A DNA stretch of 64,000 bases. Source: Anaerolineaceae bacterium. GTDB taxonomy: Bacteria; Chloroflexota; Anaerolineae; Aggregatilineales; Phototrophicaceae. The DNA lies in NCBI GenBank assembly GCA_002699585.1, contig PABP01000023.1, positions 95,391 to 159,390 of the forward strand. The letters run 5' to 3'. Position numbers and translations under genes: made by a program. The notes beneath the pieces are model-generated. The model ran no database searches and was not told where the DNA came from. It worked only from the letters and a program-made list of their open reading frames with translations. Position 1 is the stretch's first letter. Each line of letters opens with the position of its first letter. This document shows, one piece after another, positions 28,354 through 36,007 of this stretch.

Positions 28354-28408
28354 ACACGCACGAACAGGCTTTTAGTCATTCAACTAAAACAAGCTGTTCG
28401 TTGCGTGT
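28354..28408. repeat. Long imperfect inverted repeat between glycan genes
   Basis: ACACGCA, CGAACAG and GCTTTTAGT pair with ACTAAAA, CTGTTCG and TGCGTGT in order around a CATTCA loop, over 55 bases with small bulges. It lies in the gap between leftward genes ending at 28476 and starting at 28314. There is no T run, so it may be a structured RNA leader or operator rather than a simple terminator. Confidence 0.6.
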
Positions 28409-28475
28409 GATATGTATATTAACATGCTTGAACAATGAGGTCGTTACGGGATCGCGTTACAATATCGGAAGCTGC

Positions 28476-29441
28476 CTATTGGGCCAGAGCGGATCCACCA
28501 ACGTTTGCCAGTGCATCTCTACGTGCCCAGAACTTCCGGTGCAGGCTCATCTTGAGAACCCAACGCCGAGGTAGTTGATCGGCACGAGCACCCAATAAGC
28601 GGGCAGCGATGCGGGTCAACTCATAGATCGGCATGTACATCAACCAGCCCCAATTGCGATTCTTGAACAGATACCAGGCTTCACCCGTGATGTACTCAAT
28701 ACCGGCTTTCGCTGTGGAGCTAAAGCTATCCTCAGTGATGTCCAGTAAGGAATAAGCGCTATCAAAATGCCGACGGAACAGCGCCTTCAGGTCATAGTGA
28801 TGTGAATGGATAATCGCCACATCCCCGCTGTAGTAAGTATCATAGCCAGCCTGGAGTAAATTCTTGGCAAAGGCCTGATCCTCACTCATGATGATGTTCT
28901 CAGGGAATGGGAACCGCAAGCATAATGAGCGTCGTGTTACACTGCACACATTGCTAAAGAACAAGCTATCCAGCGTTACGGGCTTACCTTCGACCCAAGT
29001 AAAGCGCTTGCTTTTGTCCGGGTACATTGTTTCATGAAAGTAGCTCTCTAGCGGCGTTGCATTCGGACGCGGCTTCTGTTGGATATGAGCTGCACCAATT
29101 TTCTCATCATCGAGAATCGCCACGAGATTCTTCAACCAATCTGTGCCGACGGGCAGTGCATCCTGGCTCATGAAAACGATGTACTCTGTTTTCGCATTTT
29201 GGACGCCCAGGTTACGTGCATACCCATGACTGAAGTCTTCCTGCAAGATAGTGATGACTTCAGAATCATATTGTTTTAGTAATTCAGGCGTGCCGTCATT
29301 TGAGCTAGAGTCTACGGCGAGGATATGAACCTCGCCGTCGTATTCTTGGTTGCGAATTGCGGGAAGGGTATCGACTAGCCAATGATACCCTTGGTACGTT
29401 GGCATTACGATCGTCAGGTCGCGATTCGACATATCAATCAC
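28476..29441 (-). CDS. Family 2 glycosyltransferase, rhamnosyltransferase-like
   Basis: 321 residues. GT-A domain with TIVMPTYQGYHWLVDTL near 10-26, VDSSSNDGT, FSHGYARNLG near 70 and MSQDALP in place of DxD. The SHGYARN segment is typical of the rhamnosyltransferase-like GT2 group. The GTG start overlaps the stop of the upstream GT2 gene (GTGA); the ATG three codons in is an alternative. There are no C-terminal helices. Confidence 0.85.
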   Translation of the reverse strand: MIDMSNRDLTIVMPTYQGYHWLVDTLPAIRNQEYDGEVHILAVDSSSNDGTPELLKQYDSEVITILQEDFSHGYARNLGVQNAKTEYIVFMSQDALPVGTDWLKNLVAILDDEKIGAAHIQQKPRPNATPLESYFHETMYPDKSKRFTWVEGKPVTLDSLFFSNVCSVTRRSLCLRFPFPENIIMSEDQAFAKNLLQAGYDTYYSGDVAIIHSHHYDLKALFRRHFDSAYSLLDITEDSFSSTAKAGIEYITGEAWYLFKNRNWGWLMYMPIYELTRIAARLLGARADQLPRRWVLKMSLHRKFWARRDALANVGGSALAQ

Positions 29442-30805
29442 TTGGCCGTGGTAGCTACAACGTTAGCTTTAGCGGGCGTGCTGGTGTATGGCGGGTTGGT
29501 ATCGTATGTTTCCTGGCTGAATGTCAGCGGGGAAACAGGCTTGGTTTCTTCCTTCTTTTCGTAGATCGATGCGCTGTTACCAGCAATGATCGAGAGTAGG
29601 AAGCCACCGAACACGTTCTGAATTGCCAGGATGAACAGGGTGACGGCTGCAACGATCAGGGACGTGCTTTCCAGCGGAGTCAACAACAGTTGATCAGTTG
29701 TTGCCCAGATCCAGACGCCTGTTGCTGCAATCGCGCCGATACCATATACCAGGCCCAGGCTCAGCATGTTCTCCAGCGTAAGCTTGTGGGTGATATTTTC
29801 CAACAAGTTACCCATCTTACGATAACCTGTATGAACACCGTCCAGGATAGCTGCCAAACCCAGGAGCAAACCTTGATGACCAACAACCAGCATCATCGCT
29901 GCGAACACAACACCGGCGGTGGTAACTGGCGCTGCGGGGATCGCTTCAAAGATCGAGCCAATTGCGATCCGACCGAATACAGCTAGACTTAGAGCGAACA
30001 TCGCCAGCGACGGTAGGAAGAATACCCAGCTTGGGCTCAGCATGAAGATGTAGCGCAGATGACGCCAACCATCACGGAAAGGACGCAGGTGCGGCGGGCG
30101 GTCACGACCATCCGGGCGCAGGGTCACGGGTGTTTCTGTACGACGCAGGTCAAGCAATGTCGCTTTGATGACCATCTCACTGGCGAATTCCATACCGGGT
30201 GAGGTCAACTTCATCTTTTCAAAAGCTGCCTTGGTGAAGGAACGGATACCGCAATGGGCATCACTCAAGCCTGAGCGATAAATCAGGTTCAGGATACCGG
30301 TCAGGAGCGGGTTACCGATCACACGGTTCTTCCAGGGCATCGCACCTGGCATGATCTGACCTTTGAAACGGCTACCCATGCACAGTTCATAACCATTACG
30401 CAACTGCTCAATCATGGGTACACATTCACGGAAGTCATATGAACCGTCAGAGTCTGCTATAACGACGTAACGTCCTTTAGCACCCATGACACCGCCGATC
30501 AGCGCGCTACCATAACCCTTGCTCGTAACGTTGACCACACGGGCGCCCATGCTCTCAGCAATCTCGATGCTGCGATCTGTGCTGCCGTTGTCGCCAATTA
30601 CGATTTCTGTTTTGTAACCGTAGGCTTCTTCGATCATTTCAGCGGCTTCAAGCGCTTCTTTGATACAGCCCGGCAGTGTGAGTTCCTCATTGAGGCACGG
30701 CATCACGATAGAAACATCGTAAGTTTCTTCTTTAGGAGCAATGGATTGTATCTGGCGTTTCTGTGGTTCAAAGTTATGGTACAAGATTTCGTCTAGAAGA
30801 ATCAT
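29438..30805 (-). CDS. Membrane family 2 glycosyltransferase (polyprenyl-phosphate sugar synthase type)
   Basis: 455 residues. ATG at 30805 has AGGGG 8 bases upstream, better than the upstream start in the frame. VSIVMPCLNEELTL, DNGSTD, DSDGSYD and GSRFKGQI mark a GT2 catalytic domain. HCGIRSF is typical of dolichol/undecaprenyl-phosphate sugar synthases. Four hydrophobic helices follow (about 260-415). It probably loads a sugar onto a polyprenyl phosphate for the GT-C enzymes encoded nearby. Coupled to the following GT2 gene. Confidence 0.88.
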   Translation of the reverse strand: MILLDEILYHNFEPQKRQIQSIAPKEETYDVSIVMPCLNEELTLPGCIKEALEAAEMIEEAYGYKTEIVIGDNGSTDRSIEIAESMGARVVNVTSKGYGSALIGGVMGAKGRYVVIADSDGSYDFRECVPMIEQLRNGYELCMGSRFKGQIMPGAMPWKNRVIGNPLLTGILNLIYRSGLSDAHCGIRSFTKAAFEKMKLTSPGMEFASEMVIKATLLDLRRTETPVTLRPDGRDRPPHLRPFRDGWRHLRYIFMLSPSWVFFLPSLAMFALSLAVFGRIAIGSIFEAIPAAPVTTAGVVFAAMMLVVGHQGLLLGLAAILDGVHTGYRKMGNLLENITHKLTLENMLSLGLVYGIGAIAATGVWIWATTDQLLLTPLESTSLIVAAVTLFILAIQNVFGGFLLSIIAGNSASIYEKKEETKPVSPLTFSQETYDTNPPYTSTPAKANVVATTAK

Positions 30806-31271
30806 ATCAGCATCCCCTGTTGTCGTCTCTACGCGCCTTCTATGCACATTGGTTGAGTGTTGCGATTATTTCTTTGTAGTTTTGGCGCTCATGATTGAGT
30901 CTGCTGCGCCAACCACTTTCGATAACTGTTTCGCAAGCTGGCCCACTATAAAGGTGGTGTGGGATTTCGTTTGCGACGGACTTTTGCCTAACACTCATGA
31001 ATATAGAGACCGGACCTTGCAGTGACCTTGCACACTAAAATTGCAAGGCATACACCATATTTTTGACTGAAAAACCGTCAAATTTAGGGAATGAGGGGAG
31101 AATGAGGGTTCAAAGAAGGTCTCAGAACGCCTGGACACCTGGTAGCAAAAATCAGACTATTTTGGGAGTTTCTATTGTAATGAAAGTGACAGGATCACTT
31201 GTCGCATCATTACTTGGTGTTATGATATTGTCGTATTGCTTGGATGTTCGCGACCAACAGAGGCACTGTCC
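30806..31271. other. Noncoding gap with CCTTGCA iterons
   Basis: No gene is supported here. CCTTGCA occurs at 31015-31021 and 31026-31032 (one helical turn apart), with the inverted copy TGCAAGG at 31042-31048. This could be an operator shared by the leftward GT2 gene (start 30805) and the rightward small membrane protein (start 31272). Confidence 0.45.
31199..31226 (+). promoter_or_regulatory. Possible sigma-70 promoter of the small membrane protein gene
   Basis: TTGTCG, 16-base spacer, TATGAT, 45 bases before the ATG at 31272. Confidence 0.4.
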
Positions 31272-31502
31272 ATGTTACAAATCACTGAATTTGCATTCCT
31301 GAACAATGTAAGCGAAACGTCGATTGAGTTATTGATTATCGCTATCATCATTCCATTGATCATTGTCCAAGAAGTTTTGAGCAGCGTGCTCAATAGCGGC
31401 ACGCTGGCCCTGCGCCGGATGCTCTACATTGCATCTGTTCCTCTATTAACCGTGTTGTTCTTCTTGATGTTGCGCCGCATCTTTGAGCTAACACTTAGTT
31501 AA
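31272..31502 (+). CDS. Small two-helix membrane protein
   Basis: 76 residues. ATG at 31272 has AGAGG about 8 bases upstream. Two hydrophobic segments (about 20-35 with LLIIAIIIPLIIV, and about 52-72 with ASVPLLTVLFFLML) are joined by an Arg-containing loop and end in RRIFELTLS. It is not a shadow: it is the only plausible frame here and has promoter-like sequence upstream. The function is unknown; glycan genes lie on both sides. Confidence 0.65.
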   Translation: MLQITEFAFLNNVSETSIELLIIAIIIPLIIVQEVLSSVLNSGTLALRRMLYIASVPLLTVLFFLMLRRIFELTLS

Positions 31503-31542
31503 CGCCCTTCTTCTACTTCATGTCTGACAGAAGAAAGATACG

Positions 31543-32658
31543 CTAGGCCATCAACTCGCGATAGATGGCTAGCGTTTTGTTGGCATTATCTACCCATGTG
31601 AATTTCTTTGATTGCTCGATGGATGCGGCTGCCATTGTTTTACGTTTGTTGTCATCATTCAGAATATTCAGCAGTGTGGCCGCAATCGCATCTGTATCAT
31701 GAGGATCTACCAAGGCAGCAGCCTCACCCGCGACTTCTGGTAATGAGGATGTCGTTGACGTAATCGCAGCTGTTCCACAAGCCATTGCCTCTAGCACCGG
31801 CAAACCAAATCCTTCATAAATCGATGGGAACAAAAAGAGATCAGCGCCTGTATAGAGAGCTGGCAAGTCCTCTTCATCTATATAGCCCGTTAGGGTGATC
31901 TTCTCAGGGTTCGTCTCAGAAATAGCCACAATTTCATCATACAAGCGCAACTTGGGGCCTGCGATCACCAGTTGATTCCCCACCCTATCCGCGATCTGTA
32001 GATAAGCTTCAATGACACGCTTGAGGTTTTTCCGTTTTTCAACCGATCCCAAGAACAAAATATAAGGAACATCTGGCAAGCCATATTTCGCCTTTACCTC
32101 GGCAACTTGCTGCGCGGATGCTGGCTTAAATCGGTCACTACGCCCATTGAATATCACTTCAATTTTGTCTTCGGGAATCCTGAGATACTGTTGAATATCC
32201 TGCTTGGATGCTTCGCTGACCGTAATGACACGGTCAACCCTGCCCGTAGCAAAAGGTAGCCAGTAACGATAAATCCAGGTATCGAGTGTCGTACTGTTGC
32301 CAGGGATACTTAATGGGAAGACATCGTGGATCGTCACGACCTTGCGCACTCGCCCCGGTAGAAGTTGCAGCGGTGTAATGCCTGTCGGGTCGTGAATAAT
32401 ATCGAGTTTTAGCTTATGGGCAAGTTGCCGGAGTTGCCATTGGCCGCGCGTCATCAATACAGGTAGCAGGCGGCTTCCTTCTAATGGGTAAACATCAAAA
32501 GGAATCTCGTCCAGCGCATCTAGACCACCTGACGCCAGAAGCACAAACTCAACATCTTCTGCTGTTAAGCTGGCAAAAGCACCAATGAGTTCCTTTGTAT
32601 AGCGACCAATCCCGCCCAATTGACGATCTAATCCGTATGTTAAAATTCCAACTCGCAT
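31543..32658 (-). CDS. Family 4 glycosyltransferase (mannosyltransferase-like)
   Basis: 371 residues. GGIGRYTKEL near 15-24, HDVFPL near 116, EVIFNGRSDRF near 188 and the donor motif FPSIYEGFGLPVLEAMACG (E-x7-E) define GT4. The sequence style is that of WbdA/mannosyl-type transferases. GGATGGAG precedes the ATG. It is convergent with the small membrane protein gene and divergent from the GT-C gene at 32856. Confidence 0.92.
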   Translation of the reverse strand: MRVGILTYGLDRQLGGIGRYTKELIGAFASLTAEDVEFVLLASGGLDALDEIPFDVYPLEGSRLLPVLMTRGQWQLRQLAHKLKLDIIHDPTGITPLQLLPGRVRKVVTIHDVFPLSIPGNSTTLDTWIYRYWLPFATGRVDRVITVSEASKQDIQQYLRIPEDKIEVIFNGRSDRFKPASAQQVAEVKAKYGLPDVPYILFLGSVEKRKNLKRVIEAYLQIADRVGNQLVIAGPKLRLYDEIVAISETNPEKITLTGYIDEEDLPALYTGADLFLFPSIYEGFGLPVLEAMACGTAAITSTTSSLPEVAGEAAALVDPHDTDAIAATLLNILNDDNKRKTMAAASIEQSKKFTWVDNANKTLAIYRELMA

Positions 32659-32743
32659 TGATGCTCCATCCTAATCAGCGTCATGGATACCATACTTTGC
32701 AATTCAAACAGTAAAATTTGCCTAACTTGATACCATGTTGATA

Positions 32744-32773
32744 TTGTATTGAAATCTAAAATCCCACTATACT
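32744..32773 (+). promoter_or_regulatory. Possible sigma-70 promoter of the GT-C gene
   Basis: TTGTAT, 18-base spacer, TATACT, about 83 bases before the TTG start at 32856. Confidence 0.4.
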
Positions 32774-32855
32774 GCACGTACTAGCAACAAAATGAGCATC
32801 AAAATCCATCTTTTATATAACTCAGAAGATTGCTGATCTGGTTAGGAGTTTCATC

Positions 32856-34418
32856 TTGCAAACTGGCTTGATGTCCAAACGAACGCTGTCAATCGGGTTC
32901 TTGCTGATTGTTACATTAGCCTTTTTCCTGCGCTTTTACAATCTAGGCGCACAAAGTTATTGGCAAGATGAAATCATTATGGTCAATATCACGACCAGTG
33001 GCTTCTCTGAAATCGTCGACCAAACTACCCAAAATGCCCGTCCGCCACTCTATGTGGTCGCTAGCAGCATCTGGGCCAGTATCTTCGGAACCAGTGAAGT
33101 TGCCACGCGCTCACTGCCTATGATCTTCAGTGTTTTGGCAACGGCTGTATTCTTCATTCTTGTACGTGATTGGTACGATGAAAAAACAGCCATCATCGCG
33201 ACACTCTTTATGGCGCTTTCGACCTTCCAAATTCATCATGGGCAGAATCATCGCTACTATGCCCTGGTTGTACTCAATGCGACAGCCTCTACCCTATTCT
33301 TTTTCAGAGCAATCAAAAACGGCCATTGGCGCGATTTTATCTTGTGGATCCTCTTGGGCACAGCGACTTTCTATTCGCACACTTACGGTATCTTCCTTTA
33401 TGTTGCCCAGGGTATCTTCTTCATACTTCAATTCACACGCTATCGCTCAGCACTGGTAAAGGGACTAATCAGCGTCGGCGTTATTGTTGTATTGGCGCTG
33501 CCCGGTATCTACTGGCGCGCTATGGAAATTGTGGCCGCATCTGGTGGCCCCGATGCGGAAAGCATCGCCCCGGATTGGATCCCAGCGCCAACCATTTTCA
33601 GTCCCATACTCACGACAGCTCGCTTCTTCGTCTACAATCTGACATCCGATCAGATCGTCACAATCATTGTTGGCGCAGTCGTTTTCGTTCTGACCTTCGG
33701 TTATTTCCTGTTGCGCACAGGCTTACCATCCTGGCTGCAATCTGTTCGTAGCACACTATCAGGCATCCCCCAATCCCTGCGGCACATGCAACCAGAAACA
33801 CTTCTGGCACTCTGCTGGTACATCATTCCGATTACACTGGTGTTGGCTGTATCCTTTGTGGCAGGTCCACTTTATCTGGATCGCTATCTCATTATTTCGG
33901 CCCCGGCGCTATATATTCTGGTTGCCTTATTCCTGTTGTGGCTCAGTCGAATCGTCCCACTATATAGCTCATTGGGGGCTTTGCTCATTATGCTCGTCAT
34001 CGCCCTGGGCATGTACTATACAGAAGATAAAGCAGAACCCTGGCGCGAAGTAGCAGATTTCGTAGCCTCAGAAAGCGCAACTGATGACGCTATCATTATC
34101 TCACATCGGTCGGTTGCCTCGCATCCCAGCCTATTACAAGCATTCGAGTTCTATTATGAAGGCGACACACCCGTATGCGACCTGATCGAAAGTGAACTGG
34201 ATGACGCCGAGCATGTCGAATCAGCCGAAAAATGCATCGGCGATGTAGACGCTTTGTGGTATGTGGTCGTTGACCTGGAAAACGCTTCGATTACAGAGCG
34301 TATCGCGGAAATTGACGAATTTTTAGCCACCTTGCCCACGCCACTAACCACTGTTGATGAGCAAGATTTCAACAATATCCGTGTTCTCCATGCGGAACCC
34401 ATTGGAGATGCACCCTAA
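32856..34418 (+). CDS. GT-C (PMT_2/ArnT-like) membrane glycosyltransferase
   Basis: 520 residues with about 11 helices. After the first helix, FLRFYNLGAQSYWQDEIIM carries the acidic pair of GT39/GT83 enzymes, and HHGQNHRYYAL follows in the next loop. The C-terminal soluble part is Asp/Glu-rich. TTG at 32856 is accepted because AGGAG lies 7 bases before it; the ATG five codons later has no such site. It would transfer a sugar from polyprenyl phosphate at the outer face of the membrane. Confidence 0.85.
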   Translation: MQTGLMSKRTLSIGFLLIVTLAFFLRFYNLGAQSYWQDEIIMVNITTSGFSEIVDQTTQNARPPLYVVASSIWASIFGTSEVATRSLPMIFSVLATAVFFILVRDWYDEKTAIIATLFMALSTFQIHHGQNHRYYALVVLNATASTLFFFRAIKNGHWRDFILWILLGTATFYSHTYGIFLYVAQGIFFILQFTRYRSALVKGLISVGVIVVLALPGIYWRAMEIVAASGGPDAESIAPDWIPAPTIFSPILTTARFFVYNLTSDQIVTIIVGAVVFVLTFGYFLLRTGLPSWLQSVRSTLSGIPQSLRHMQPETLLALCWYIIPITLVLAVSFVAGPLYLDRYLIISAPALYILVALFLLWLSRIVPLYSSLGALLIMLVIALGMYYTEDKAEPWREVADFVASESATDDAIIISHRSVASHPSLLQAFEFYYEGDTPVCDLIESELDDAEHVESAEKCIGDVDALWYVVVDLENASITERIAEIDEFLATLPTPLTTVDEQDFNNIRVLHAEPIGDAP

Positions 34419-34503
34419 AAAACCACCTAAATCTTGTTAGTCCGTTGATAGTCTCCTGATAGTCTCCACCGTTTAAGCTTTAGAAGCCTGGATAAACAGG
34501 TCA

Positions 34504-34549
34504 AAACAAACAAAAAAAACAAAGTCAGCCAACCCAAGCCGGGTTGGCT
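34504..34549 (-). terminator. Leftward-facing hairpin with T tract
   Basis: AGCCAACCC-AAGCC-GGGTTGGCT perfect 9-bp stem at 34527-34549. The A-rich stretch at 34504-34523 becomes GACTTTGTTTTTTTTG on the minus strand. No leftward gene lies to its right, so it may insulate the flippase gene from antisense transcription. On the plus strand it could also end the GT-C transcript weakly. Confidence 0.55.
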
Positions 34550-34622
34550 GGCATAACACGCATCAGATGCTCACTATGCATAGTGAAGCAACCACTAACG
34601 AAACAGGATATCGGAGAAATTA

Positions 34623-35909
34623 ATGAGTGCTCAGGTAAACGGCATCTTCCAGACCATCTATGGACGCATCCATGGCATGTTATTCTCACCGCTCTACCGG
34701 AACTCTCTTTACTTAATGGCCGCGACCATTACTTCATCCGGTGCTGGATTCGTCTTCTGGTGGGTTTCCGCACGAATTACCACTCAAGCTGATGTCGGCC
34801 TAGCGAGTAGTGCCATCGCTGCGATTACCCTGTTGAAGAGCATCGGCGAAATTGGCCTCAGCACGACTTTAATTCACTTTGGCGCATCTCAGGAAAAAGG
34901 AGCTGTCAAACTCCTTAGTACCTTGATCGTCGTCAAATGGATCTTGATGCTGATCCTCACAGTGGGTTTTGTCGTTGGTCTACCCATCTTCTCACCAGGC
35001 CTGATGCCGCTCTATGATAGTCCGCCAGTTCTGCTGGCTTTTATCATCTTTACCATAATCGACGGCATCCTGGCGCTACAAGATTTGGCAATGCTCAACC
35101 TGGGCAAAGGGCAATACGTGTTCTTCCGCCAGATCGCTTGTAACCTGCCCCCTACCCTCTTGTTGCTCGTCTTCGCACAATTCGTGACAACCTACGAAGC
35201 GTTGTTCCTGGCATATGTGATCCCCAATATGGTTGTAGGCGTGGTCACCAGTCTGTACGTCCTGCCCAATAACTATCCTGGCTATCGATTCTTCGGCAGC
35301 TTCAACCTTGAGATTTTCCGCAATGTGCTGCCTTATGGCATGGTCAACTACATCAGTGACCTACTATGGAGCCTACCCGGTAATCTCATTCCAGTCATTA
35401 CAATTAGCATCCTAGCCGCTGATGATGCCGGTCTTTTCAATATTAGTTGGTTGATTTTTGGCGTCGTGCTGATTATCCCGCGCGTCTCGACTACGTCCAT
35501 GTTTGTTGAAGTGTCGAAAAACAAAGATGCAATTGGGGCCAATGCCTTAAAGACAATTCGTTTTGTTATCCTGCTTATTACGCCGATTTGTGTGGTGATG
35601 TGGTTGTTCGGAGACTTCATTCTTTCTGTTTTTGGTAAGGACTATAGCAATATTGATTTGCTACGTGTTCTCTTGCTCTCTGCTTACCCCTTCTCGATCA
35701 ACAGCGTGCATTACATCATGCTGCGTGCCATAGGCAATCTGTGGAATATCACGATTTTTGCCTTCTTCAGCGCCCTCGCTACGAGCGTATCCCTGTTCGT
35801 ACTATCATCAATTTATGGTATGAATGGTATTGGGTATGCATGGTTGCTCGGGCAGTCCCTCACCATGATTTTCCCGATAGTCGTTATAGGACGTCGTTAT
35901 TTCCGATGA
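34623..35909 (+). CDS. Polysaccharide flippase (Wzx/MOP superfamily)
   Basis: 428 residues with 12 predicted hydrophobic segments. The first (YLMAATITSSGAGFVFWWVSA) and the RITTQADVGLASSAIA loop are typical of polysaccharide/O-antigen flippases. GGAGAAATTA precedes the ATG. It would move a lipid-linked oligosaccharide across the membrane, linking the cytoplasmic GTs with the GT-C enzymes. Confidence 0.88.
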   Translation: MSAQVNGIFQTIYGRIHGMLFSPLYRNSLYLMAATITSSGAGFVFWWVSARITTQADVGLASSAIAAITLLKSIGEIGLSTTLIHFGASQEKGAVKLLSTLIVVKWILMLILTVGFVVGLPIFSPGLMPLYDSPPVLLAFIIFTIIDGILALQDLAMLNLGKGQYVFFRQIACNLPPTLLLLVFAQFVTTYEALFLAYVIPNMVVGVVTSLYVLPNNYPGYRFFGSFNLEIFRNVLPYGMVNYISDLLWSLPGNLIPVITISILAADDAGLFNISWLIFGVVLIIPRVSTTSMFVEVSKNKDAIGANALKTIRFVILLITPICVVMWLFGDFILSVFGKDYSNIDLLRVLLLSAYPFSINSVHYIMLRAIGNLWNITIFAFFSALATSVSLFVLSSIYGMNGIGYAWLLGQSLTMIFPIVVIGRRYFR

Positions 35910-36007
35910 CATAACTGTCATTGACACGTACAATACATATGTTATCTACTTGTGAAGTCAGATCAGAATAGCCTATTGTTGTCAGAGAAGACAAAGATTA
36001 AGCCGTG

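Noticed and set aside
31063..31302. A 79-codon plus-strand frame overlapping the small membrane protein
   Set aside because: It has no ribosome site and an unlikely composition; the 31272-31502 frame is better supported.
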